Assembly: GCA_045614225.1 (NCBI GenBank)
Contig: JAZLCO010000032.1
Coordinates: 1-40,994, forward strand
Direction of reading: 5' to 3'
Length of the DNA: 40,994 nt
Source of the DNA: UBA9715 sp045614225
GTDB lineage: Bacteria > Actinomycetota > Coriobacteriia > Coriobacteriales > Eggerthellaceae
Shown here: in pieces, positions 24,483 to 33,300 of the stretch
Numbering within the stretch: position 1 is the stretch's first letter
Layout of the letters: each line of letters starts with the position of its first letter
The notes under the pieces: model-generated
What the model was told of the DNA's origin: nothing
Seen by the model: only the letters and a program-made list of their open reading frames with translations
The model's database searches: none
Made by a program: the position numbers and the translations under genes

Positions 24483-25427
24483 GTGAAGGCGAACGCAGCA
24501 CACGCGCTGAAACGCACATCGGTAGTGCTTGCCTGCTCGTTGCTTTGCGCGCTCGTTCTCTTGGCCCTATCTGCCTGTGGTGGCGGCGGGGGCGCAAAAA
24601 TCGCTCTTCCTTCTTTGGGCGAGTCGACCGCGACAGGGGCCGACTTCGTCCAGCCAGCTGAGGTCTGGGTTCCGCCTGCCGAGGCTTGGGGCATCGATAC
24701 GTCCGGCGTCTACGATGGATGGGTCTGCGCGTCCGCCGAAAGCGGCTCGCGTATGAAATTCCAGGTCGTCTGTGGCGACATGACCTACAACTACGACTTG
24801 CCCAACGACGGTACGCCCACGTTGTACCCCATTAACATGGGCAACGGCTACTATCAGTTCCGCATCATGATGAACACCGAGGGCAACAGCTACGTCGAGT
24901 ACTACTGGGCAGACGCATACGTAGAGCTAACAAGCGAGTTCGCGCCGTTCTTGATTCCCAACCAGTTCTGCAACTACGTGCCGTCGAGCGCATGTGTGGA
25001 AAAGGCGCGGGAGCTGACCAACGATGCTACGAACCAGGGCGAAGCCGTCCGAAACATCTGCGAGTTCGTGGTCAGGAACACGAGCTACGACAAAGCCAAA
25101 GCCGAGAAGCTGGCCAACGAAAGCGGCTACGTCCCCAACCCCGACGAGACGCTTGCGACCGGTAGGGGAATTTGCTTCGACTACGCTTCGCTTTCTGCCG
25201 CCATGCTGCGCAGCATGGGTTTGCCGGCGAAAGTCGTCACCGGCTATGTGGGCGAGGAGAACCTCTACCATGCCTGGATAATGGTTTATATCGATGGGAC
25301 GTGGGAGACCGCCGTGTTCTCGGTGACGCCCAACAACTGGTCGCGTTGCGACGTGACGTTCGCTTCCACAGGTGCCACGAAGTATTCGGGCAGCGGAACA
25401 AGTTATACTGACAGGTACACGTACTGA
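24483..25427 (+). CDS. transglutaminase-like lipoprotein
   Basis: 314 aa with a GTG start after GAAGGAGC. The N-terminus is a lipoprotein signal: positive charges, hydrophobic core, lipobox LSAC with Cys32, then a Gly run. So it is probably anchored outside the membrane. The C-terminal half (about 170-285) is a transglutaminase-like fold: Cys231 in GRGICFDYASLSAAMLRSMG, His263 in YHAW. The third catalytic residue, usually Asp in a DPT motif after the His, is not obvious; the sequence there is FSVTPNN. Residues 70-150 form an unknown N-terminal domain rich in Tyr. It is followed on the same strand by the pilus-like operon, and might act on surface proteins (inference). Confidence 0.82.
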   Translation: MKANAAHALKRTSVVLACSLLCALVLLALSACGGGGGAKIALPSLGESTATGADFVQPAEVWVPPAEAWGIDTSGVYDGWVCASAESGSRMKFQVVCGDMTYNYDLPNDGTPTLYPINMGNGYYQFRIMMNTEGNSYVEYYWADAYVELTSEFAPFLIPNQFCNYVPSSACVEKARELTNDATNQGEAVRNICEFVVRNTSYDKAKAEKLANESGYVPNPDETLATGRGICFDYASLSAAMLRSMGLPAKVVTGYVGEENLYHAWIMVYIDGTWETAVFSVTPNNWSRCDVTFASTGATKYSGSGTSYTDRYTY

Positions 25428-25473
25428 CGCGCGCGGCGCGTCACGTGAAACGCGAGATCGCGAGGAGAGGCAT

Positions 25474-26526
25474 ATGGCAGAGAAGCAGCTCGAGAGCAGT
25501 GCGCTGAGCGCGTTCTTCGGAAGCATCGCGACCATGTTGTCGGCTGGCATCCAGACCGACGAAGCGGCGCTGATGTTGTCCGAGAATCGCGAGAGCTCGC
25601 GCTTCCAAGAAGTCTGCAACATCGTTTACAAACGTCTGGTTGAAGGCGGTTCGCTCGCCGACGCCATGAACGAAAGCGAGGGCTTCCCACCCTACGCGGT
25701 CAACATGGTCCGCACGGGCGAGCAGTCAGGCCACCTCGAGCAGGTGCTGCGCAACCTCGAGATGTACTACGACGAAGAGAGCCGCATGTTCGACAAGCTG
25801 CGCAGCTCGATGGGCTATCCGGCCGCGCTGCTGGTCATCATGGCCGTCATCTTGGCGTTCACCGTGCTGGTCATCTTGCCGGTGTTCCGGGGCGTCTATG
25901 AGAACATGGCCGGCTCGCTTGCCGCCGGCTCGGCCTCGAGCGTTGGTCTGTCGGGCGTGATTGGCGCGGTTGCGCTGGTGTTGACCATCGCCCTGGCCAT
26001 CGTCGCCCTGTGGTTGACGGGGAAGACCCGCTCGGCGGGTGGGCGCCAGTCGCTCATGGAACTCTTCGAGCGGTTCCCGGGCATCAGCGGGGCCATGTAC
26101 CAGCTATCGCTCTCGCGGTTCACGGCTGCTCTGGCCACCTACGTCTCGTCCGGCATTACCAACGAGGACGCCATGGAGCGCGCCATCGAGACGGTTGACA
26201 ACGACAAGCTCAAAGCACGCTTGCAAAAGGCGGTCGAGAGCATGGTCGACCTCGACAACCCGCGCAGCCTCACGCAAGCCATCAGCGAAAACGATATCTT
26301 CGAGCCGCTGTATGCCCGCCTGCTCAATGTGGGCATGCGTTCGGGCAGCACCGAGGAAACGCTTGCTCAGCTGTCCAACACGTTCTTCGACGATGCGGTC
26401 CTGCAGATAGACCGCGCGCTTGACAGGGTCGAACCCGTGTTGGCCGCATTCTTGACCATCGCGGTGGGCGCAACGCTCATAGCGGTGATGCTTCCGCTCA
26501 TCGGCATCATGGGTTCGATTGGCTAA
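25474..26526 (+). CDS. type IV pilus / type II secretion inner-membrane platform protein (PilC/GspF family)
   Basis: 350 aa. Two tandem T2SSF domains are visible. The first (about 10-130) has FFGSIATMLSAGIQTDEAA and GGSLADAMNESEGFPPYAVNMVRTGEQSG. The second (about 205-330) has RFTAALATYVSSGITNEDAMERAIETVDN and RLLNVGMRSGSTEETL. Spans are seen at about 108-130, 150-175 and near the C-terminus (LAAFLTIAVGATLIAVMLPLIGIM). The N-terminal part is somewhat shorter than in PilC (about 400 aa). The ATG has GAGGAGAGG just upstream; an earlier in-frame start would lie inside the transglutaminase gene. It heads an operon with four single-span proteins and pilT. Confidence 0.9.
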   Translation: MAEKQLESSALSAFFGSIATMLSAGIQTDEAALMLSENRESSRFQEVCNIVYKRLVEGGSLADAMNESEGFPPYAVNMVRTGEQSGHLEQVLRNLEMYYDEESRMFDKLRSSMGYPAALLVIMAVILAFTVLVILPVFRGVYENMAGSLAAGSASSVGLSGVIGAVALVLTIALAIVALWLTGKTRSAGGRQSLMELFERFPGISGAMYQLSLSRFTAALATYVSSGITNEDAMERAIETVDNDKLKARLQKAVESMVDLDNPRSLTQAISENDIFEPLYARLLNVGMRSGSTEETLAQLSNTFFDDAVLQIDRALDRVEPVLAAFLTIAVGATLIAVMLPLIGIMGSIG

Positions 26527-26541
26527 CAGCTGGAGGATAGT

Positions 26542-26868
26542 TTGTACCACGAGGTCACATACGCAGAGATCGCACGCCGCAAGCGCATGCGCATCATCCT
26601 GGCCGTGCTGGTCGTCTTCCTGTGCGCCAATATCGCATTGGCGGCGTTCCTTTCCGCCAACGTTTCCCGCAAGCAAGCGGCGGTTTCTGTGCGCGAAGCG
26701 GTCATCACGGCGTCCGTTCAGTGCGCGGCGGTCGAAGGGTCGTACCCGTCGTCGCTTTCGCATCTCGAGAGCCACTACGGTCTGGTCATCAACCATGATG
26801 ACTACATCGTCAACTACGAATGGCTTGCCGACAACGTTCCCCCCAGCGTGACGGTGGTGCCACGATGA
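26542..26868 (+). CDS. single-span pseudopilin-like protein
   Basis: 108 aa. The start is TTG, set by GGAGG (26532-26536) five bases before it. A basic N-terminus (ARRKRMR) is followed by one hydrophobic helix (IILAVLVVFLCANIALAAFL) and then a small extracytoplasmic domain ending in VPPSVTVVPR. The topology is that of a minor pilin, but no Gly-Phe-x-x-x-Glu cleavage site is seen. The gene overlaps the next one (ATGA), so translation is coupled. Family not recognised. Confidence 0.72.
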   Translation: MYHEVTYAEIARRKRMRIILAVLVVFLCANIALAAFLSANVSRKQAAVSVREAVITASVQCAAVEGSYPSSLSHLESHYGLVINHDDYIVNYEWLADNVPPSVTVVPR

Positions 26869-27506
26869 GCGAGATGGACGTCATGTACGAGATGGATGCA
26901 GCGAACGAGCAGTTCGACATCGATTACGCGATCGTTCAGGCCTTCGAACGCTCCAAACGCGAAGAGCGGAAGGTTGGCTCGGGGCGCACGTTCACCATCG
27001 TCCTCATGGCGGTGTTCTTCGTCGTGTTGATGGTGGGGCTGGCGACGGGCGTGACCATTTATCAAAAGGTTGCCGCTGCCCAGAACCAGACGAACGGCCT
27101 GCACATGCAGTCAGGTTTCCTGACCAACACCGTTCATGTGAACGATGCTGCCGATGCGGTGTCGATGGGCGCCGGTCCCGAGGGTGATGCGCTGGTGCTT
27201 GTCGAGCACCTCGATTCGGGCACGTTCGAGACGCGCATCTACCACTACCAGGGGTCAATCGTTCAGGAATATGCGATTGAGGGGCGTCCTTACAATCCCG
27301 CCAACGCAATCGAGGTTGCTGAATCCAACGTCTTCGAGTTCTCATACTCGAACGGCTTGCTGACGCTCATGACGGATCGGGGTTCGTTCGACGTGGCATT
27401 ACGCAGCGCGCAAAGCGGATCACCGCACATCGAGAGCTCGGGTGCCGCTTTCATGGCCCAGGCAGACGCGATGTCCGGTGATAAGAAGGCGAAGGGGGGT
27501 GCCTGA
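26865..27506 (+). CDS. single-span protein of the pilus-like operon (DUF4860-like)
   Basis: 213 aa. A 45-residue acidic cytoplasmic N-terminus (MSEMDVMYEMDAANEQFDID) precedes one span (FTIVLMAVFFVVLMVGLATGVTIY). The outer domain has the pattern FLTNTVHVNDAADAV, then GPEGDALVLVE, FETRIYHYQG and a C-terminal LMTDRGSFDVALRSAQ. From memory this resembles the DUF4860 family found in pilus-like operons of gut Firmicutes and Coriobacteria; the match was not checked. Overlaps with both neighbours (ATGA and TGATG) show tight coupling. Confidence 0.72.
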   Translation: MSEMDVMYEMDAANEQFDIDYAIVQAFERSKREERKVGSGRTFTIVLMAVFFVVLMVGLATGVTIYQKVAAAQNQTNGLHMQSGFLTNTVHVNDAADAVSMGAGPEGDALVLVEHLDSGTFETRIYHYQGSIVQEYAIEGRPYNPANAIEVAESNVFEFSYSNGLLTLMTDRGSFDVALRSAQSGSPHIESSGAAFMAQADAMSGDKKAKGGA

Positions 27507-27937
27507 TGAGCATAGACCTCGCCAACCATCGAAAGTCGCGCCCGGGGCGCCCGCTGTGGTCGGGTACGGCGTTCCTCGTAGAAGCGCTGTTGCTGCTGGT
27601 GTTCCTGGCTGCATCGCTTGCCATATTTGCGCAGCTGTTTGCCGCAGCTGCCGGCAAGACCGCTGAAAGCGACCAGCTGGCCCGTGCGGTTGCCGCGGCC
27701 GACAATGTGGCCGAGCAGTTCGCGGCCAACCCCCATGCAGTCAGCACCGTGAACGAGATCGACGACCTCGTCGTCGTGTGCGACGTGGCCGACGAACTGC
27801 GTGACGGCGGCGTTTTGCACAAGGCCACCATCACGGTGTACGAGCGCAGCACTGCTGAGGCCACCGGTTCGGTGAGCACGGGCGATTCCGTCTTCAGCGT
27901 GTCAACAGCGCGGTACGAAAGCGAGGTGGAGCGATGA
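27506..27937 (+). CDS. pseudopilin-like protein
   Basis: 143 aa. A basic N-terminus (HRKSRPGR) is followed by the hydrophobic segment TAFLVEALLLLVFLAASLAIF. This resembles a type IV prepilin helix, with a Glu a few residues in (FLVEA), but the classic Gly before Phe is displaced, so cleavage by a prepilin peptidase is unsure. The remaining ~95 residues form a small outer domain. The start overlaps the preceding stop by one base and the end overlaps the next gene by four. Confidence 0.75.
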   Translation: MSIDLANHRKSRPGRPLWSGTAFLVEALLLLVFLAASLAIFAQLFAAAAGKTAESDQLARAVAAADNVAEQFAANPHAVSTVNEIDDLVVVCDVADELRDGGVLHKATITVYERSTAEATGSVSTGDSVFSVSTARYESEVER

Positions 27938-28455
27938 ACCAGTCACCCGTTCAAGCGCTGCCTCCCGTTTCACGCGAGGAGAACGTACGCATCGGTCCCG
28001 TCTCGGTGTTCACGCTGATCATCATCATCTGCTTGGCCGTGCTGGCCGTTTTGACCATCTCGACCGCCAACGCGTCGCTGGTGCTCTCACAGCGCCAGGC
28101 GGTCGCCGCCCAAGAGCTCTACCTCGACGAAACCGCCGCACAGACGTTCCTCGCCGAGGTCGACGACAGACTGGCCTCGTCGCGTGCAGGTGGAAACACC
28201 GATGTCATGAGCCTGCTCGAAGCTGATTTGGTGCCAATGCGCAATGCCGCGCAAGATGCCACCGATGGTCAGGTCGAGGTCGTGACGAACGCGTCCGGCC
28301 AGCAGATCAGAGCCGAATTCTCGTGTGCGAACGGGCGCACGCTGAAGATAGTTGTCACCGTACTTCCCGACGGCACCTACCGCATCGACAAGTGGAAGAT
28401 GACCGCCGTCGTGAACGAAGAACAACCAATGGGTAACCTCTATACAGGCGCATAG
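27934..28455 (+). CDS. single-span pseudopilin-like protein
   Basis: 173 aa. A polar N-terminus of about 25 residues is followed by the span VFTLIIIICLAVLAVLTISTANASL. A helical stretch rich in Gln/Ala (SQRQAVAAQELYLDETAAQTFLAEVDD) comes next, as in the alpha1-C helix of pilins, then a beta-rich domain (LKIVVTVLPDGTYRIDKWKM). Coupled to the preceding gene by an ATGA overlap. 15 bp separate it from pilT. Family not recognised. Confidence 0.72.
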   Translation: MNQSPVQALPPVSREENVRIGPVSVFTLIIIICLAVLAVLTISTANASLVLSQRQAVAAQELYLDETAAQTFLAEVDDRLASSRAGGNTDVMSLLEADLVPMRNAAQDATDGQVEVVTNASGQQIRAEFSCANGRTLKIVVTVLPDGTYRIDKWKMTAVVNEEQPMGNLYTGA

Positions 28456-28470
28456 CGAAAGAAGGGGAAC

Positions 28471-29547
28471 ATGGAACTGCAACCGTTGCTTAAGGAAATG
28501 ATCGACGCCAGGGCTTCCGACATCTTCGTCGTGGCCGGCCGACCGCTCACGTATTCTGCCGGCGGCAGCTTGAAGCAGCTTGGCGATAAGGCGCTCATGC
28601 CCGAGGACACGATCGAAGTCGTCAAGGCCATCTATGCGCTTGCGGGCCGCGATTTCCAGCCGATGTTCGATAATTTCAACCACGACGAGGACTTCTCGTT
28701 CGCCATCGGCGGCGTTGGCCGCTTCCGCGCCAACGTGTTCCGCCAGCGCGGTTCGATCTCGTCGGTCATCCGCGTCATCCCCTTCGGGCTGCCCGACCCC
28801 AAGGATTACGAAATCCCCGAAGACGTGCTGTGCCTGTCGCGTCTGCAAAAGGGCCTCGTGCTGGTCACCGGCCCGGCCGGTTCGGGTAAGTCCACGACGC
28901 TCGCCTGCATCGTCGACCGGCTGAACCACGAGCGTTCGGGCCACATCATCACCATGGAAGACCCCATCGAGTACGTGCATCGCCATGGCACGTGCATCGT
29001 GACGCAGCGCGAGGTGCCCACCGACGTTGCGACGTATGCCGAGGCGCTGCGTTCGGCTCTGCGCCAGGCGCCCGACATCATCCTGCTCGGCGAGATGCGC
29101 GACCCCGAGACGGTCGCCACCGCCATGACTGCGGCCGAGATGGCCCAGCTGCTGTTCTCGACGCTGCACACCACCAGCGCTTCCGGCACGGTAGACCGCA
29201 TCGTCGACACGTTCCCCGCCGTGCAGCAGCATCAGATTCGCATCCAGCTGTCGCTCGTGCTGCAGGCGATTGTCTGCCAGCAGCTGGTGCCGACGGTCGA
29301 CGGCGGACAGACGCCCGCGTTCGAGATCATGATCAGCAATCCGGCTATCCGCAACCTTATCCGCGAGCGCAAGACGCACCAAATCGACTCGGTCATCGCG
29401 GCTGGGTCCGATGCGGGCATGCGCACCATGGACCAGAGTCTGTTCCAGCTGTGCAAGGAAGGCCGCATCACCGCCGAGACCGCTCTGCGCTTCTCGATTC
29501 ACGAAGAGGCGCTCGAGCGCCGACTCGAGGTCGAAGGCCTGATGTAG
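28471..29547 (+). CDS. pilT: PilT-family twitching motility ATPase
   Basis: Hexameric ATPase that powers pilus dynamics at the inner membrane. 358 aa, typical PilT length. The N-terminal PAS-like part has ASDIFVVAGRPLTYSAGG, then FRANVFRQRG. Walker A is GPAGSGKST (134-142), the Asp box around EDPIEYVH, Walker B/GEMRD DIILLGEMRD (202-211), and the His box TLHTTSA. The GEMRD motif points to the PilT rather than the PilB subgroup. GAAGGGGA precedes the ATG. It is the last gene of the operon and the only motor ATPase in the window. Confidence 0.93.
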   Translation: MELQPLLKEMIDARASDIFVVAGRPLTYSAGGSLKQLGDKALMPEDTIEVVKAIYALAGRDFQPMFDNFNHDEDFSFAIGGVGRFRANVFRQRGSISSVIRVIPFGLPDPKDYEIPEDVLCLSRLQKGLVLVTGPAGSGKSTTLACIVDRLNHERSGHIITMEDPIEYVHRHGTCIVTQREVPTDVATYAEALRSALRQAPDIILLGEMRDPETVATAMTAAEMAQLLFSTLHTTSASGTVDRIVDTFPAVQQHQIRIQLSLVLQAIVCQQLVPTVDGGQTPAFEIMISNPAIRNLIRERKTHQIDSVIAAGSDAGMRTMDQSLFQLCKEGRITAETALRFSIHEEALERRLEVEGLM

Positions 29548-29553
29548 AGAAAA

Positions 29554-29581
29554 CGACGGCCTGGGGTTTCCCAGGCCGTCG
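29554..29581. terminator. hairpin between pilT and the convergent gene
   Basis: A perfect 12-bp stem (29554-29565 with 29570-29581) and GTTT loop. On the minus strand it is followed by TTTTCTC; on the plus strand no T-run follows. It lies 6 bp after the pilT stop and 20 bp beyond the end of the minus-strand gene. Confidence 0.8.
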
Positions 29582-29601
29582 GATGATGTACCCGTGGTCA
29601 G

Positions 29602-30150
29602 CTATGCTTTGGCGCGCTTCAGGTAGTTGCGCAGCTGCTTGATGTCCTTGAGTGTCAAGCGGCCCAGGTCGGCATGGTTCAGGAACATGGTGACGTTTGC
29701 GGCGTCGAACCCGCATGCTTCCGCTGCCTCGATGGGCGATATTCCTTTTTTCAGCTGCGCTTGCCGCGCCTCTTCCCATATTTCGCGCTTCTGTGACGCC
29801 GCTCGCTCGGGTGCGTAGTAAGCGTCGGCGTAGCGGGCAAGGAAGCTCCAATACGCCGGATCGAGCGACATCATGGGCGTACCGCGCAAGGCGAGCTTTT
29901 CTGCGCTGCGCCCATCGAGAATCGATAGAACGTCCTCGTACTCCCTGCGAATCGATTCGTTCCACACCAGCTCGAGCAGCTTCTCAACGCGTCCGGTCTC
30001 GTTGGCGTACAGCAGCAGCGCGGCCGCCAGCCTATCAGGTGCGTTAGGGCGCTGCGCCTGGGCTGCCAGCTTGCGGAAATTGAACGTTTCCACCTTGGAA
30101 ATACGCATGACTTCGCGCTTGATCCATCTGTCGAACGTCGGTCGTCGCAT
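29602..30150 (-). CDS. hypothetical protein, possible helix-turn-helix at the C-terminus
   Basis: 182 aa, soluble, no signal peptide. It starts with ATG and has GAGGAA nearby. The N-terminal 90 residues are mainly helical (RRPTFDRWIKREVMRISKVETFNF...LAAALLLYANETGRVEKLLEL). The C-terminal 50 (KKGISPIEAAEACGFDAANVTMFLNHADLGRLTLKDIKQL) show a helix-turn-helix-like spacing, with a proposed recognition helix near FDAANVTMFLNHADLG. No family is recognised. It is convergent with the pilus operon and divergent from the giant adhesin, so it could regulate one of them (weak inference). Confidence 0.7.
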   Translation of the reverse strand: MRRPTFDRWIKREVMRISKVETFNFRKLAAQAQRPNAPDRLAAALLLYANETGRVEKLLELVWNESIRREYEDVLSILDGRSAEKLALRGTPMMSLDPAYWSFLARYADAYYAPERAASQKREIWEEARQAQLKKGISPIEAAEACGFDAANVTMFLNHADLGRLTLKDIKQLRNYLKRAKA

Positions 30151-30396
30151 GCGATTCCTCGAATGTAATCAAAACGAACTTCTTGCGACATGATACACGT
30201 AAAGGTGGGTTATTGGCGGGACGAGTTCCTTCGTGCCGACCGTTTGTCAACATTTAGGTCAGAAAAAGGGACAATTTCGGCAAAACACCAGCACAGAGCG
30301 GAAAAATACTAGAGTGTATTGTCGATTAAATACGCACATTTCGTGCATAGTGCCCAAAGGACGCAACAAGCCGCAAACGCCTGGACGGGAACGGTG

Positions 30397-33300
30397 ATGA
30401 ACATGACGAACAAGCTCGCTGACCGAATCATGGAAGGCGCGAGGACGCCCGAAGGTAAAGTCATCGCAATTCTGCTTGTGCTATGCCTGGCATTCATGTG
30501 CTGGAACGTCGGATCGCTGCGTGCGTTCGGCGACGCGTACAACCAAGTGAATGCGTCCGCCGACGCCGACAAGGCTGCAACCGCTCAAGGGCAATCCGCC
30601 GAGTCCGCGCCCGAGCAGCCCGCTGCGACCGAAGAGGCGCCTGCTGCCGTCGAGCAGCCCGCGGTAGAGGAAGCGCCCGTCGCGGTCGAGCAACCTGTTG
30701 TCGAAGCCCCCGCCCAAAACGAGGAGGAACAGGCTGCGGCCCAAGGAGAATCTCAGGAAGCCGCACAGGAAGCAGCTCAGGAGGCAACCCAGGAGGAAAC
30801 CAAGGAAGAGGCCAAGGACGAGGTAAAGGAAGAAACTCAAGAAGAGGCCACCATGCCCGCCCAGAGCTTCCGCAAGGTAGCAAACGGCGTTGAGGTGCGC
30901 GTCGAGGCACCCGAGGGTGCCTTTCCCGCCGGCACCGAGATGGTCGTCACGCCTGTCGCGACCACCCAAGTCACCGATGCAGTGAACGGCGCGATCGAAG
31001 GTGAAGCTTCCGACATCATCGCCGTCGACATCACCTTCCGCTTCAACGGCGTCGAGGTCGAGCCCGAGCGCAACATCTCCGTCTCGCTGACGGCCGTTGC
31101 CATCGCTCAAGCTGAAGAGACCGAGGTTGTGCACATCGCCGACAACGGCGCAGCCCAGCTGGTCGACCAGGTGCCGACCGCCGCGAGCAACGAGGTGGCG
31201 TTCGTGTCCGACCAGTTCTCGGTCTATGCGATCGTTGTGAAGAACGACGAAGGCGAAGTGGTCGACGAGGTCGTCCGCTACACCTACAACTTCCAGACCG
31301 CCGAGGGAGAACCCTATCCGTTCTACAACAACGCTGGCCAGACGGTGTACAGCCAGATCGTCAAGGATGGCGACGTGCTCGAGAACGTGGGCACTCCGGC
31401 CATCCCCGACAACGCGAAGTTCCAGGGCTGGTATGTCTTCGACGAGGCCAGCGGCGCATGGGGCGACAAAGTTGAGTTCGGCACGCCCATCAAGACGGGC
31501 GACGCATCGGCCACGTTCACCGTTCGACCGTTCCTGGGCAATGTAGCCTACATCAACTTCTACGAGGACGGCGAGGGTGCGGTGCTGCTGCAGCGCAAGC
31601 AGGTAGTGCTCGACAGCGGCGAAGGCACCTTCGACGTCTCGACGGTCAAGGCTCCCGACGACGCGCAGAAGGGCCTCGCGTTCGTGGGTTGGTCGACGAG
31701 CCCCAATAGCCACGAGCTCGTGGGCGAGGACGTCGACGACGGCAACTCCGCAACAACTCTGGTCAAAGTCACCGCCGGCGCTGATGGTACGGCAGAGGCC
31801 TCGCTGTACCCAGTTTACAAATCGGCCCATTGGGTCAACTTCTTCTCGGCGCCGGTCGGCAGCGGCGCAACCTACATCCCGCCTGCCTATGTGACGGTCG
31901 ATCAAACGACGACCGCAAGCGCGCGTCCGTCGACCACGCCGCAGTGGGCTGGCTACGAGTTCCAGTACTGGACCAAGACGCCGACGTTCACCGAGACGGG
32001 CTCGAGCGAAGACGGTGCGGCTACCTACCAGATGGTGGAGTTCGCCACGCCTCCGGCCAAGTACAACTTCGACGAGGCGATGGGCGACGAGGACATCACG
32101 CTGTACGGCTACTGGCAGCCCGCAAACGCCAACTACACGGTGGTCTACTGGCAGCAGAACGTCAATGATGACAAGACTTGGGGCGACGACCAGAAGACTT
32201 ACGAGTTCTACGCCCAGAAGAACATGAGCGGGCTTGTTGGTAGCACCGTAACGATTCAGGGCTTCACCGAATCGTTCACGGGCTTCACGCTCAACCGCGC
32301 CAAGAGCGACCAATCTGTGACAGTGACCGCCGACGGCAAAGCGGTGCTCAACCTCTATTACGATCGCAACCTCATCACCATGGTGTTCCAGTACTCCGGC
32401 GCCCCCTCATCCTGGTACTACGAAGCCACGACGACGGGAAGCGGCGAGCAGTACGGCTATGTCAACGGCCAATACGTCAAGCTGACCGCGCAAGTGACAA
32501 CTGCAACTGTTTGGACGTACACGACAGGCTATTTATGGTTCTCCAACGAGTATGAGTACACTGGCACGCGTTATACGCGCACCAATGCCGGGACGAACAA
32601 GAAACCAGACTATAGATACACGCCCACCACGAGCGAATCGGATACGCAGTTCGGCTACGTCGACGGCGAATACAAGGAGCTGACAAAGAAAAGCTCCAGC
32701 GTGACGACCTGGTACTACGACGGCGTCGAATACACTGGCCAGCACTTCATCCGACAGTCGGTGCAAGGCGATGTCTTCACTGGTTTGTACGGCTCGACGT
32801 TGGCCGATCAAGGTGAGCGGTGGCCTGGTGGCATATGGAGCTACACCAAAGACAACACCACATCCGGTATGAGCTATTTGGGTGAGTTCGTCCTGCCAGA
32901 AGTCGATTCGCAGACGATCGTGTTCTCGCAGGGTTCAACCTCGACACCGAGCACCATCGAATTCTATCTGCAGCGTCCCGATGGCACGTATGACCAGAAC
33001 GCGGCTGACGACGCGGGAACGGTTTCGGGTGGCGGCAACTTCAGCTTCACCGAGAAATACGACGGTTTCAAGGTGGCGCAATACCGCCGCTACACGGTAA
33101 GCGGCTCGACGCGCACCTACTACGATTCTGCAGGCAAGGCCGTGTCCAACCCCGACTCCGCCTGGGCGACTGCTGTGGTTGGCGGTAAGGCTCCACTGTC
33201 TATTACTAGTGGCAAGTCAACGGTCTACCTCAACCTCGAGATCCGCTACGCTCGCAAGAGCTTCACCCTCAAGTTCGTCGACAGCGCAAACGGAAGCGTA

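Noticed and set aside
25437..25452. Fourth parS-like sequence in front of pilC
   Set aside because: It shares the core TCACGTGAAAC but only 12 of 16 parS positions, so it is too degenerate to call a parS without binding data.
30151..30396. Promoter for the giant adhesin (TTGTCG at 30319 with CATAGT at 30346)
   Set aside because: The spacer is 21 bp and the hexamers are poor; no convincing promoter was found in this gap.
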